From NCBI GenBank assembly GCA_017744315.1, contig JAGIBN010000009.1, positions 62,001 through 126,000 of the forward strand: a stretch of 64,000 nt of DNA, read 5' to 3'. Below, piece by piece: positions 26,703-35,588 of the stretch. Source of the stretch: Porphyrobacter sp. (lineage in GTDB: Bacteria > Pseudomonadota > Alphaproteobacteria > Sphingomonadales > Sphingomonadaceae). A program made the position numbers and the translations under genes. Below the pieces are notes generated by a model. The model was not told where the DNA came from, did not search any database, and saw only the letters and a list, made by a program, of their open reading frames with translations. The stretch's first letter is position 1. The number at the start of each line of letters is the position of its first letter.

Positions 26703-28694
26703 CTAGTTTTTGATGGAATCTCGAGCGCAACTTTCTCGTTCGAGCGGCGACGCACTGTTGCGTTTGGATAGGATGAGCTCGTCTGCAGCTGTTGAAGTCG
26801 ATGGTCCATTGAGGAGGAGTTGCCGCTCCAGCATGTCAACGAACGAATATTTGTAGAGGGGGCGATCCCTGCCTTCCGTAGTATTTCGCACATCAGTGAA
26901 GCGTACGAGGCGATGTCTGCGTAATTTCTTCCTCACAGTTGGGTCGAGACGCTCCAGACTTTGCGGCCAAAGTTCGTCAAGAAGATGTCCTAGAAAGAAG
27001 GGTAAGCCAAAGGCATCGGTGTTGATGAGCTGCGCAACTCGGCGAGCCAATCCGAAACCGCGGACGATCGCTTGATTGAGGTGAAGGTCAGTCAATCTTG
27101 GCTCAGCAACCAATGTCAGTGTTTCGAAAGTTCCCTGAAAGACGTCTCGGAGAAGGTCGGACCTATGATAATATTTAGTAGTTACGGCTTTGGAAACCGT
27201 CTCATAAAGTTCGTATCCTGGGGGTAAGGTGTCGACCTTTCGGGATATTTCAGCTAGCTTGCGACGCAATTGCCGAACCTCTTCAGCGTTGTATTTTTTC
27301 CTTGTCTTTCGTCCATGATCGGTGGGATCGGTTTCTGGGTGCAAGAAGTCGGCCTCAATCCAACCATGTACGGATCGAGTGCTGCTGGCACCGTCAAGAT
27401 ATCTCGCTACGTCGCAAGCGGGCATTTGAGCTTCTATTTCTTGCCAGCGCCTCACCATCTCATCACGGAAAATCGTTTCAATTTCCGCGGTGTCAGCGGT
27501 GAGATTGTCCAGGCCAACGGCGACTTTGTTGTACAGAGGGAGGAATAACTTGCGTTCAGCGCAGACGCCCAGCTCCTTTGCGAGCTGGGCAACGTTTGCG
27601 GTTTTCGCAATTCGCCGAGCAGTTGAGCTGTGTCGGATTGGTCGCTTCCGTTGCAACACGACGCCCTGCTCTTCGCAAAAGCGAGACAGCTGGGTGAAGA
27701 GGCCAGGTAGAGGTTGCCGATCGAGGCCGTTGGGTGGCGCTACCAATAGTCGGCCCATGCGTGTGCGAAAAAGTTGGCTTCGCGTAGTCGGAGAAGAGGA
27801 TGCGTTGCGTGCGCTAACTTCTTCAAGAAGCGCACGAAATGCAGCTGGCCAATCTTTCAAGATCCGGACCGCCGCTTCTACGACTCCGGTGCAAGCCGCA
27901 AGAGATTCAATTCCTCTCATATCGCCGTGGGGATAGTCCCGATGAACGCCATCGCTACTGCGAATCTCGTCCTGTTCAGGTGGTGTTGATGCTACTCGGC
28001 CGACCACGTTGATGAATGCTAACATGTCATTTACCGGCATTGTACGAAGCGGCTCTGGCACCGTGATCTTTCTCATCAGATGCTCTTCGAGAGGCGTGAC
28101 CCAACTTGATAGTCGCTGTTCGATCCAGCGAGTACCTTCAACAGCTTCAACAGACGCGGCAGCGGTGGCGTAATCCCGGAATGGCTTCCCACATATGCAT
28201 GTGAAGGGGCTATCCCCTCGTTTGGACTCGTCGAACTTGCGCCCGCATTCGCACTTTTCGATCAATTCGCAGCCGTGACGGCTACACGCAACAACGTGGA
28301 AGAGAGACCACACCTCGCGCAACATGTGCCGCTCGCTCAAGCAGGTCGGACACAACCGAAACCTGCCCCTCAGGAGATAGGGCGACATTATGGGGTGACC
28401 GAGAAACATTTTGGCGGTTGAGCAGGTAGCCAAGTTCGCACGCCGATGGCGCATCGGCTCAAAGTCCAACAATAATTGTCGGGATAAACTCGCCAGCCGT
28501 TCCCAATATAAGTCGGACCATTTATCTATTGGTAGTCTAATATGACCCGATACCACTTTGCGAACTTGCCAGAGGGCTACTCCGTTCTTCTCGGATAATC
28601 GCGATATAAAGCTCGTCGCGCTTTCACCAATGATCGACTCAACAACCAGCGGTAACGGGCGCAGATGCACCAGATTAGTCGCGGCCTGGTTCAT
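26703..28694 (-). CDS. tniQ: TniQ/TnsD-family transposon targeting protein
   Basis: A 663-residue protein. The N-terminal TniQ domain has the zinc-binding pattern CPTC at 115-118, with CSRHGC at 137-142 and CECG at 148-151, plus a further CICG near 166. The long C-terminal part lacks recognisable domains. Its length is nearer TnsD than short TniQ, suggesting recognition of a specific DNA site. The ATG overlaps the tnsC stop (ATGA). It is the last gene before the phased end repeats. Confidence 0.85.
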   Translation of the reverse strand: MNQAATNLVHLRPLPLVVESIIGESATSFISRLSEKNGVALWQVRKVVSGHIRLPIDKWSDLYWERLASLSRQLLLDFEPMRHRRANLATCSTAKMFLGHPIMSPYLLRGRFRLCPTCLSERHMLREVWSLFHVVACSRHGCELIEKCECGRKFDESKRGDSPFTCICGKPFRDYATAAASVEAVEGTRWIEQRLSSWVTPLEEHLMRKITVPEPLRTMPVNDMLAFINVVGRVASTPPEQDEIRSSDGVHRDYPHGDMRGIESLAACTGVVEAAVRILKDWPAAFRALLEEVSARNASSSPTTRSQLFRTRMGRLLVAPPNGLDRQPLPGLFTQLSRFCEEQGVVLQRKRPIRHSSTARRIAKTANVAQLAKELGVCAERKLFLPLYNKVAVGLDNLTADTAEIETIFRDEMVRRWQEIEAQMPACDVARYLDGASSTRSVHGWIEADFLHPETDPTDHGRKTRKKYNAEEVRQLRRKLAEISRKVDTLPPGYELYETVSKAVTTKYYHRSDLLRDVFQGTFETLTLVAEPRLTDLHLNQAIVRGFGLARRVAQLINTDAFGLPFFLGHLLDELWPQSLERLDPTVRKKLRRHRLVRFTDVRNTTEGRDRPLYKYSFVDMLERQLLLNGPSTSTAADELILSKRNSASPLERESCARDSIKN

Positions 28695-29779
28695 GCTTCC
28701 AATTTGTACCCAACGCGATTGCGCGGAATCGCTGGACGCAGAAGGACCGAAGGCTTGAACGGATTGGTCACCACACGTGAAAGCTGTTCCTTGGTTGCGT
28801 CTTCGCAGACGAAACAGGATTGCAGTACTGCCCGTTGTTCTTCAACCGAATCATGGAGGTGGTGTTCATGAATGCGGTTCGTCCCTTCCTCCAAGGCCAA
28901 TTCAGCGGCGAAAGTCACTATATGCGCGAGCGGACGAAGCAGCCCGAACGAGGCAATGTGCAATTGGTCGGCGAATTTTGTGCCAAGCTCGCTGCTTTCG
29001 TCGAACGGAAGCTTTGAATCGAGGTGTATAAGAAAAGACTGGAAAGTCCGTTTTTCCTTTGATGACGTATAGTGATATCTATCTATCTCTATAATTCTAG
29101 GGGTTATGCTGAAGAGCTGGGAGTTATTTGACGGATCAACAATGTTCCTGACCTTGCGTGTTCCTACCATAACGAAGGGGATCACCTCTTCGTAGCTTCC
29201 ATACGGATTTTCGGATGTTCGTTCCTTCCTCTTTGAAAGGTCTTTGACCCACTCGGCGACTCGATCAAGGCGTATCGCACCATTGTCGGTAAGAGTGTTG
29301 TGAAACTCGTCGATGATCGCGATTTCCACGCCCTGACCAATCATCTGCCGCTTGAGCAGATCGCTTAGTCGTGTCGTCGAGAGTTTCTGGAATTCTTCGC
29401 CAACGCCCAATTTGATAAGCATCTGCCTGGCGACCGACGCTGGTGTTGCGGAATTCTGCAACTCAATCAGTAAGACTGGGCGTTTTATGTCGCCGTTCGG
29501 TGCCTGATGTGCCTTGTTGGCCTCAAGGTAGCGGGCCATGATGTCGGACTTTCCGACGCCGGGTTCACCAAATACGACAACGTTGCGTGGCTCCGTATAT
29601 AACTTCCGCGCATGCCTCACATAGTCGAAGACCGATGTGATGCGATTTTCAATATCCCGAGCGACCACGAGTTCGCCGAGTCGCTTGAGTCGAGCATCTA
29701 AGGGCGCCTCAGCCCACGGAACTTCGTCGTATAGGGGCCCGGTTGCGTTGATCAGCGGGGAGGGATGTGCCGTGGTCAT
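28691..29779 (-). CDS. tnsC: TnsC/TniB-like AAA+ transposition regulator
   Basis: A 362-residue ATPase with Walker A GEPGVGKSD at 71-79, Walker B IAIIDE at about 153-158 followed by FHN, and a sensor region FVMVGTRKVRNIVD. This matches TnsC/TniB proteins, which join target recognition to the transposase. The start overlaps the tnsB stop by ATGA, and its stop overlaps the tniQ start the same way. The three proteins are therefore probably translated in a coupled manner. Confidence 0.9.
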   Translation of the reverse strand: MTTAHPSPLINATGPLYDEVPWAEAPLDARLKRLGELVVARDIENRITSVFDYVRHARKLYTEPRNVVVFGEPGVGKSDIMARYLEANKAHQAPNGDIKRPVLLIELQNSATPASVARQMLIKLGVGEEFQKLSTTRLSDLLKRQMIGQGVEIAIIDEFHNTLTDNGAIRLDRVAEWVKDLSKRKERTSENPYGSYEEVIPFVMVGTRKVRNIVDPSNNSQLFSITPRIIEIDRYHYTSSKEKRTFQSFLIHLDSKLPFDESSELGTKFADQLHIASFGLLRPLAHIVTFAAELALEEGTNRIHEHHLHDSVEEQRAVLQSCFVCEDATKEQLSRVVTNPFKPSVLLRPAIPRNRVGYKLEA

Positions 29780-32016
29780 TGGCGTGGTCGCATATATCCT
29801 TGGCGCCTTATGAGATCGGTAGTCTCGACCGCGGGATGTGGATCTGTGTCAGGCGACTGCTGCGGGATGAGATATCCCCTGTGGATGCGGGGTGCGACAT
29901 GCTGCGCGTCAGTTGAGGTGTCAGTCCAAATGGTACCAGGCTCGATAGGTTGAACAGCGAAATTGGCTACAATTTCCGTATCGGTATCGTTTGATGGCTG
30001 GGATGAGGTTTGCCGGGAGCCTTTCCGGTTGTGTGCGTCGCTCCCGGGAGCTGTCGTGGAAACGTCATCGCCCGACCGAGCGTACCTGGCGATTCCTTCG
30101 ATACGCGCCAAGGTTTGTGCTGCTCGAATTGCACCGCGTTTGCCGAAGGCCTGGCCGCGCATAATGTCGTACAACTCCGCCCTGCACTCCATTAGTTCGT
30201 CGGCGTCATTTGCGTCCAACGCTCGGCTTTTGGTGTACCGTCGGATCAGCTTGTGATGGAAGAGAGAGAGGCCCTTGGCGTATTGGCGCCACTTAGGCGC
30301 AACCGGTACAGTGATCGTTTCTGGACGATGAGGTAAGCGGACATATATGGTTCCAATATCACCCGGGTCTAGGTGGTAAGTTATTTTGTCATCGGCCTTT
30401 CTAATTGCATTTCTGAACTTAGGTGTTTTGAAGTGTCTTTGTAGTTCCTGAGAAGTGTATTGCATGTTGTGAGCTGAAATGCCTGACCGGCGGACGGCAG
30501 CCTTATCGGTTAGACCGAAAAAGTGATCGAGCGACCTAACGTCATCGATACTAGTAACGGGATACTCTTTGGTTAGGTTGCGCCAGAGGTCAATTGCCCG
30601 GGCATTATTTAGAGAACGTCGTACTTCCCTCGGATAAATATCAATAAAGAACTTATGTAGACCATGATCCAGGTCGTCGATGGTGCAAACCGCGTCCTTC
30701 GCTGGATTGTAATCCATCAACTTGAGTGTGTTGTGAAGGGTAGTGCCGCGAACGGGATGAAGCAATTGTTCCGACATCGTGCGAATGACCCGCTCGACAC
30801 AACCTTTAAGCCACGGCGCCTTGCGCTTCATTATTACAACGCGGTTGATCCCTGCTTTAACTGCAAGTGCGGCGACATGTCCGGCGAGATTTTCCAACGC
30901 TCGATCAAGAGCCAACTCCCGCATTACTCCGTAAGTCTCGCATGGGTGTCTTATGTTCCAGCCGTGCTCAGTATTCATCTCATCGACATAGTCTTTTGAA
31001 AGTATCGCGTTGCGAAGCGTTTGCATCAACGCGTGGACGCTAGGTCTTTCAAAGGTCACGAACCAACCGAGTACCATTCGTGTGCACCGGTCTATCGCGA
31101 CGACGATGTGGGGGCGCCCCAATGGAAAGCCATTGACGGGATCCAGCACGAAAAGGTCTGCTGGCGTGCTATCTAGTTCTACTCGGTCGAGAGGTGCTTT
31201 TGGGTCCTCCTGCGCCTCACCGGATCCGTAAGCTAGATGAGCGGCCATGTCGCCGTACCGACTTCTCAGCACCTCTTCCGCTGGAAAAAGGTCGATCGAA
31301 GACTGGATGGCAGCTTCGCCTGGCGCGTTCCAGGGGTTGCCGTTTTCCCGCTCTGCTTTGTTGCGTCTGTTAATCCTTGCAGCGACCTTGCCCTTGAACA
31401 CCTCCATAGAAATGGCGGGGCGGCACATCCATTCGTCCTTGATCATTTGGTTGAGGAGTTCTCGGACGCCCGCGTCTACTTTGTCCTCGAAATTGCCCTT
31501 CCGTCTGTGCTCGTTCAGAAGATTTGCCGCTTTAGGTGGAACCCCGGCCGCCACATCCCAGCGCTGCATTGATTTGATGGACGGCTTCCGGTTTTCTGGA
31601 AAACCCTTGCGCTTGCCTCTGAGCACATTCCAGTTGACGCCGAATTTGTCCCAGACTTCATTAATGGCTGCGAGCCAGTCCTCAGATTTCAGCTTTTTGC
31701 CAGAATTGCGGCGCTTTCGGGCCGCTTGAACCCACAATAGCTTACGATGCGCTTCTTCCCAATCTGCTTCCGAGTAGTCGCGTTCACCGTGAATTTTGGA
31801 CACCTTTGCGGGTTCGCCTTTTTGCACCACGCGGGGACACAGAACTTTCAGTTTGCCCTCTCTGATCAGACCTTGGATCTCGCGATCCGTAAACGGCAGG
31901 TGCTCAAAGCTGGTGGTCGACCGCCACTCCGTTCGACTTCCCTGACGACGCTCATAACTCCAGTTCGCATTGCGATACTGCAGCATAGTGTCGGCGCGAA
32001 AATCGATGTAGGTCAA
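29776..32016 (-). CDS. tnsB: TnsB/TniA-like DDE transposase
   Basis: A 746-residue Mu/Tn7-type transposase. N-terminal DNA-binding regions precede an rve catalytic core. The acidic triad is D282 (VELDST), D371 (LALDRALEN) and E408 (KGCVERV), with 36 residues between the last two. A C-terminal Mu-type beta-barrel and tail follow. It cuts and joins the 3' ends. The frame starts with a TTG whose TTGA overlaps the tnsA stop. An internal ATG (M11) is an alternative start. Confidence 0.92.
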   Translation of the reverse strand: MTYIDFRADTMLQYRNANWSYERRQGSRTEWRSTTSFEHLPFTDREIQGLIREGKLKVLCPRVVQKGEPAKVSKIHGERDYSEADWEEAHRKLLWVQAARKRRNSGKKLKSEDWLAAINEVWDKFGVNWNVLRGKRKGFPENRKPSIKSMQRWDVAAGVPPKAANLLNEHRRKGNFEDKVDAGVRELLNQMIKDEWMCRPAISMEVFKGKVAARINRRNKAERENGNPWNAPGEAAIQSSIDLFPAEEVLRSRYGDMAAHLAYGSGEAQEDPKAPLDRVELDSTPADLFVLDPVNGFPLGRPHIVVAIDRCTRMVLGWFVTFERPSVHALMQTLRNAILSKDYVDEMNTEHGWNIRHPCETYGVMRELALDRALENLAGHVAALAVKAGINRVVIMKRKAPWLKGCVERVIRTMSEQLLHPVRGTTLHNTLKLMDYNPAKDAVCTIDDLDHGLHKFFIDIYPREVRRSLNNARAIDLWRNLTKEYPVTSIDDVRSLDHFFGLTDKAAVRRSGISAHNMQYTSQELQRHFKTPKFRNAIRKADDKITYHLDPGDIGTIYVRLPHRPETITVPVAPKWRQYAKGLSLFHHKLIRRYTKSRALDANDADELMECRAELYDIMRGQAFGKRGAIRAAQTLARIEGIARYARSGDDVSTTAPGSDAHNRKGSRQTSSQPSNDTDTEIVANFAVQPIEPGTIWTDTSTDAQHVAPRIHRGYLIPQQSPDTDPHPAVETTDLIRRQGYMRPRQ

Positions 32017-32792
32017 AGGCGGGCCTCCTCAGGGAGACCGTCTCTCGGGCGCCAGCATGGAATGAGACGTCTGGGTAGTGCCCTCCGATCCGCATATCGA
32101 ACGTGGCTGCCCCGCCCAATCGGGCGCCAAAGGTCTATGAAAATGCGATTGTTGGCCGCGAGTGATAACACCTGCTCGAATGTTGGTGCTTGGGCCCCCA
32201 TACGCTGCTCAAGGGTCGACATTAGGTCGGCGATTGGCATTTCAGGGCTGTCGGCCAGGATGCCAGTTGCGGCCAATTCTTGCAGTCGAGTGAAGGTCGG
32301 ACGGTGTCGCCTCCAAAGGTCCTCTGCTGGCTCTGACCGCGGGTCGCTGCGCATTTCGCTATCGAGCGCAAGATGGAAGCGCCACGGGGTCGATTCCACG
32401 TGGCGAGCAACCGCAGTGAGTCTCATTCGTAGTGCGGCGTCACTCCAAGCGCGATGGCTTCTGCAATCGATGAACTCGGGTTGGCCCGCGACCATGACGG
32501 CATAGTGAACTATGTGAGTAGCTTTCTTGCCGCCAAGTTCGAATGATACCTGGATGGGGTGAGGTGCGACTGCCTCGACGTTGGGATCGATCTCTGCAAG
32601 TAGGAGAAACCTGTGCTCATGCGGCGATCCGGCAACTGTGTAGATCGGAGGGCCAACGACGAGTTCATCGCCATCGCGGATCGGACGTTTGTTTGTCCTG
32701 AAGTAGCCGTCCACTGTCTGCGAGGATCGCCCCACCATGGCGTGGACGGGCTTGTCGCTGATGGGGAAGGGCGCGGGCCAGGTAAAAGCCAT
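32013..32792 (-). CDS. tnsA: TnsA-like protein, catalytic residues apparently altered
   Basis: A 259-residue protein at the TnsA position of the operon. Residues 58-111 follow the TnsA N-terminal nuclease pattern (HEHRFLLLAEIDPNVEAV, HP at 78-79, a strand, HYAVM, then EFIDCR). In active TnsA these give a Glu, an Asp and a Lys. Here E59 is present, but the Asp of the PDF-like motif is Val or Ala (HYAVM), and the Lys of the xVK motif is replaced (IDCR). 5'-end cleavage may thus be lost. The family call is inferred from pattern and context. Confidence 0.65.
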   Translation of the reverse strand: MAFTWPAPFPISDKPVHAMVGRSSQTVDGYFRTNKRPIRDGDELVVGPPIYTVAGSPHEHRFLLLAEIDPNVEAVAPHPIQVSFELGGKKATHIVHYAVMVAGQPEFIDCRSHRAWSDAALRMRLTAVARHVESTPWRFHLALDSEMRSDPRSEPAEDLWRRHRPTFTRLQELAATGILADSPEMPIADLMSTLEQRMGAQAPTFEQVLSLAANNRIFIDLWRPIGRGSHVRYADRRALPRRLIPCWRPRDGLPEEARL

Positions 32793-32814
32793 CGTCCCGA
32801 TCTCAATGGACTGG

Positions 32815-33285
32815 CTACGTGATCTGAATAGTTAGTGAGATTACTAACCTGCTCGGTGCATCGATCACGACTCGAATATCTGGCCGCTTCTGTTTGGACC
32901 ACTTCCCCGTGTCTTCGATAAAAAGGTCTGCAGAAAAGGTGTCCACGACAAGCCGACGCGGCATGCCACTACGGCGCCGGTCCCTCTTGCATGCCTGAGA
33001 AATCGATTCCTGGCGGTTTTGCTGCTGGCCGATTGGGGGGGCGAGGTGCCTATCGAAACGGCCGGTGTTTGTGTGAACTGCAGTGGGCCCAAAGTGCACC
33101 GGGCGGAGCAATCGTTCAAGTTGGCCCTTCCACTGCGAGTCCCGCGGGGCCCCGCGTTCATCAATCTGCTGCCTTAGCGCACTCTCTAACAGGGCTCTGC
33201 GGGATCTCCGCTTGGCGCTTGTGAACCAAGAGCAGCTCGCGCTTCGAATACGCCGCTCCTTACGCGTTTGACGATCGTCGGCCAT
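32815..33285 (-). pseudogene. Possible truncated DDE (rve) transposase fragment
   Basis: An open frame of about 156 residues. Only the last 48 or so (32815-32958) are recognisable: VVDTFSADLFIED, then RPDIRVVIDAPSRLVI. This matches the start of the catalytic core in the neighbouring tnsB (VELDSTPADLFVLD, RPHIVVAIDRCTRMVL). The frame stops soon after, before the second and third catalytic acids. The upstream part is Arg/Gln-rich and not protein-like. It looks like a remnant of a second, related element cut off by tnsA. Whether any of it is expressed is unknown. Confidence 0.35.
32831..32848. promoter_or_regulatory. Inverted repeat upstream of tnsA
   Basis: GTTAGT (32831-32836) and ACTAAC (32843-32848) form a perfect 6-bp dyad with a 6-base spacer, 39 bp before the tnsA start. 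It is a candidate operator of the transposition operon. The nearby winged-helix protein is one possible binder. Confidence 0.4.
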
Positions 33286-33367
33286 GTCAGCGACTCCTTG
33301 ATTGATTCGCTGACATGGTGACTCCAAACCTGACTTTAAGCAAGGCTGTTGCCTTGCTGAGGCTTGC

Positions 33368-33775
33368 TTAGGCCCGCACGATCCACCGTTCACCTTGGCG
33401 CTGCACAATGCCACGCTCGGATAAGCGAGTTAGGGTCGAGCTTATGGATCCCCGGCTATATTTTGGCAGGCGCCTGACCAATTCGCCGTCGATTTGACTA
33501 ACAGTCAAGCCCTCAGGTCGACTCTTCAAAATCTCAAGGAGTGTGGTTCGAAGCACACCTCTTGGGGCGCGCCGACTGCCGTCGGGTGTTCTTCCTTGTT
33601 GCAAATCTTCAAGCTGGCGGGCCCAACGCTCGCGCTGGCTCCTGAGTTCGTGTTCCAGACGGCCCAAATCGGCCAGTTGGCGATCAAGAAAGCTGACCAT
33701 CGCGGTGCAATATCCGATGCTCTCTGGATCGACGGGGCGAGACTCGTCCCTTTCGAGATGGGGTGAAGCAGTCAA
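33368..33775 (-). CDS. Winged-helix-like small protein
   Basis: Up to 135 residues from a TTG at 33775, or 110 from an ATG at 33700. A helical, Arg/Glu/Gln-rich N-terminal half (FLDRQLADLGRLEHELR) is probably a short coiled coil. A C-terminal winged-helix pattern follows (LLEILKSRPEGLTVSQIDGEL ... SRGSISSTLTRLSERGIVQR). It may regulate or bind DNA for the neighbouring mobile genes. I do not recognise the family. A palindrome with arms TTCAG/CTGAA lies upstream at 33851-33867. Confidence 0.6.
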   Translation of the reverse strand: MTASPHLERDESRPVDPESIGYCTAMVSFLDRQLADLGRLEHELRSQRERWARQLEDLQQGRTPDGSRRAPRGVLRTTLLEILKSRPEGLTVSQIDGELVRRLPKYSRGSISSTLTRLSERGIVQRQGERWIVRA

Positions 33776-34278
33776 TGCAGTTCTCTCGCTGGGTGCACTC
33801 TGGGTTTTCCCTGCATAGTCCCTAAACCTTGATCCTAAAATCGGGATGATTTCAGGATCCTTCTGAAACTGCTCAGGACAAAGATCGTGTTGTCTTGCAC
33901 GTCAAACGTGTGGCCAGGAAGATTCCTGCGAAATCCTGCGGTCCCTTAGGCGCATTAGGCGAGTCCGGCCGCGTGTGAGGTTTTGAGATCGCGCCAAGGC
34001 TAGCTCTGGTAGCCGTGCCTCCCCAAGCAATTATGGCGGGCTAGCTTCCGACTGGCGTCTGTAGGGCTCCGGAGCCGTCGCCACGCCAGCTAAGCTGGCC
34101 CCACCGAGCCTGGTGAGTTTCTCGGCTCTTTGGCAGTCTTTGGACCCGCTGCGGCGGCCTGACGTTTTGGCAAAAGCGAAACGCATTTGTCAGTTTTCTC
34201 CAGCAATCATCTAACGATGAATGCTGGATTGCGGTAACTTACAGCGTCGGGCTAGAGCCCGCAGTGCTCAGAGGCTGT
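33776..34278. other. Noncoding region rich in dyads
   Basis: No gene is seen in these 503 bp. Several perfect palindromes occur: TTCAG/CTGAA around AGGATCCT (33851-33867), GGCTCCGGAGCC (34065-34076), and GCCAGCT-A-AGCTGGC (34085-34099). A GAGCC/GGCTC pair follows it. The cluster at 34060-34130 could fold as successive hairpins and may be an RNA, a recombination site or an element end. Confidence 0.5.
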
Positions 34279-34968
34279 ATGACAATTACAAACGTCAGAA
34301 CGCATAGAGCGTCAGATGTAGTAGGGTGGCAAGGTGCGCCTGCCTATGTCTCATTCAGCACGTTTCATCGGTTCGTTGGCGATTTGGCGAGCGGAGGCGT
34401 GCCCAGCCAATTTGACTGGTCTATTGAGGATCGTATCTCAGTTTCGGTGCGGGCTCAGTTGGTTCCGTCCCTCAAATTTCTTGGACTTATCCAAGGCAAC
34501 TTGCCGACGCCCCGGTTGCTGAGGCTCGCACAGACGTTCGCGACCGCGAGTTTCGCCCGTGTGATGGAAGACGTGCTGGCGAATGCATATCCGTTCCTCG
34601 ATCACTTGGACCTTGAAAAAGCAGCACCCGCCCAAGTGAGTGACGCCTTCGCAGCAACCGGAGCTTCGCCGTCAATCGTGAAACGGGCAATGAGCTTCTT
34701 TATCAATGCCAGTTCAGAAGCGGGTCGGATAATCGGTCCCAGGCTTCGCTATGGACGTCGAGTTGCCGTGGCGGCCTCTGCAACGCGCACTAGTCGTCGA
34801 CCGGTCAACAAGCGGGCGGGGGCCTACGAGTTGAAAGTGGCACAGACAGCGCTAGCTCGTCAGTTGCTGGAGAAGCTTCCTCCCTTTGATCCAAAATGGG
34901 CTCCCCAGGTTCAGGCAAGTTGGATGCGGTGCTTCCACGCTAGTTTGAAGCGGATCAGCGGGCCCTAG
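34279..34968 (+). CDS. DUF5343 domain protein
   Basis: About 229 residues from an ATG with AGAGG upstream. The N-terminal part (AYVSFSTFHRFVGDLASGGVPSQFD ... QLVPSLKFLGLIQGNLPTPRL) has the DUF5343 pattern, a helical domain of unknown function often encoded singly in accessory regions. A basic linker (ATRTSRRPVNKRAG) leads to a short C-terminal helix-rich tail. It is an orphan between the transposon and the catabolic cluster and could be transposon cargo. The function is unknown. Confidence 0.7.
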   Translation: MTITNVRTHRASDVVGWQGAPAYVSFSTFHRFVGDLASGGVPSQFDWSIEDRISVSVRAQLVPSLKFLGLIQGNLPTPRLLRLAQTFATASFARVMEDVLANAYPFLDHLDLEKAAPAQVSDAFAATGASPSIVKRAMSFFINASSEAGRIIGPRLRYGRRVAVAASATRTSRRPVNKRAGAYELKVAQTALARQLLEKLPPFDPKWAPQVQASWMRCFHASLKRISGP

Positions 34969-35588
34969 GGCGCTAGATTTGGCGACCGAAATTGATCTTG
35001 GGACGTCACCCGTCTTGGCAATGAGCTGCTGAACTAGAACCACTCCCGACGCTTCGGACGAGTTCCGCCGGCACGCCGCGCACATATTACGCGCAGATAA
35101 GTGTAAATCACTGATGATCGGTTTGAATATTTTCCCGCCCATGCCAATGGTGTGTCGACGGAGAGACGCCATGCGGCTCGATCAATCTCGCCGGCGAGGA
35201 CCAATCCAACCTCGCCTCCATGCTGTTGGATCCGCGGCATTTGATGGGAAGCACCTAGCTCCGCGTCACCAAAGCTAAAGTGCGATGCCCAGCCAGCCGA
35301 CATTGCCCAACCAAAGGCGGCGCTTGGGACCTCCAACCGACGGCGTGTAGCAACGAAGCGGCCGGGCGGCCAGCGGGACGGATCAAAGTCAGGGTCCCAA
35401 CGTCCGCAACGGGTCGTTACGGACGGGCCGCTTTCGCCTCTCGCGCACCTGAAGCAGTCGGTCTGCTATCGGCCAAGTGCAGTCGTCCGGCCCTGCGCCC
35501 AAATCCGTGCTCAACTGCGTCCGCGCCATCCTCATGTGCGCGTTCGTCGGCCGAGCGCAGTTGTTTTAGAAAAATCCGTGCTAACGCT
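34969..35588. other. Region without a supported gene
   Basis: 620 bp with only short frames in both directions, none showing family motifs or a good ribosome site. The longest leftward frame, about 100 codons at 35034-35336, is not recognisable. The stretch reads as decayed sequence at the junction between the mobile region and the catabolic cluster. Confidence 0.5.

Larger units (their letters stand above)
26477..32830 (-). mobile_element. Tn7-like transposon core (TnsA-TnsB-TnsC-TniQ)
   Basis: Four leftward overlapping genes form the complete module: a TnsA-like protein, a DDE transposase, an AAA+ regulator and a TniQ targeting protein. The block is visibly less GC-rich than its flanks. 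One end probably lies near 26477, where a TGTA precedes the phased repeats. The other end could not be located by eye and may lie at about 32.8 kb or beyond the accessory genes. No Cas genes are present, so targeting would be by TniQ. Confidence 0.8.

Noticed and set aside
33960..34130. Possible tRNA or integron attC site in the dyad-rich gap
   Set aside because: No cloverleaf, anticodon arm or CCA end could be drawn, and no integrase gene or attC core pair was seen.
35034..35336. 100-codon minus-strand frame in the decayed region
   Set aside because: No recognisable motif, no good ribosome site and biased composition; not enough to call a gene.
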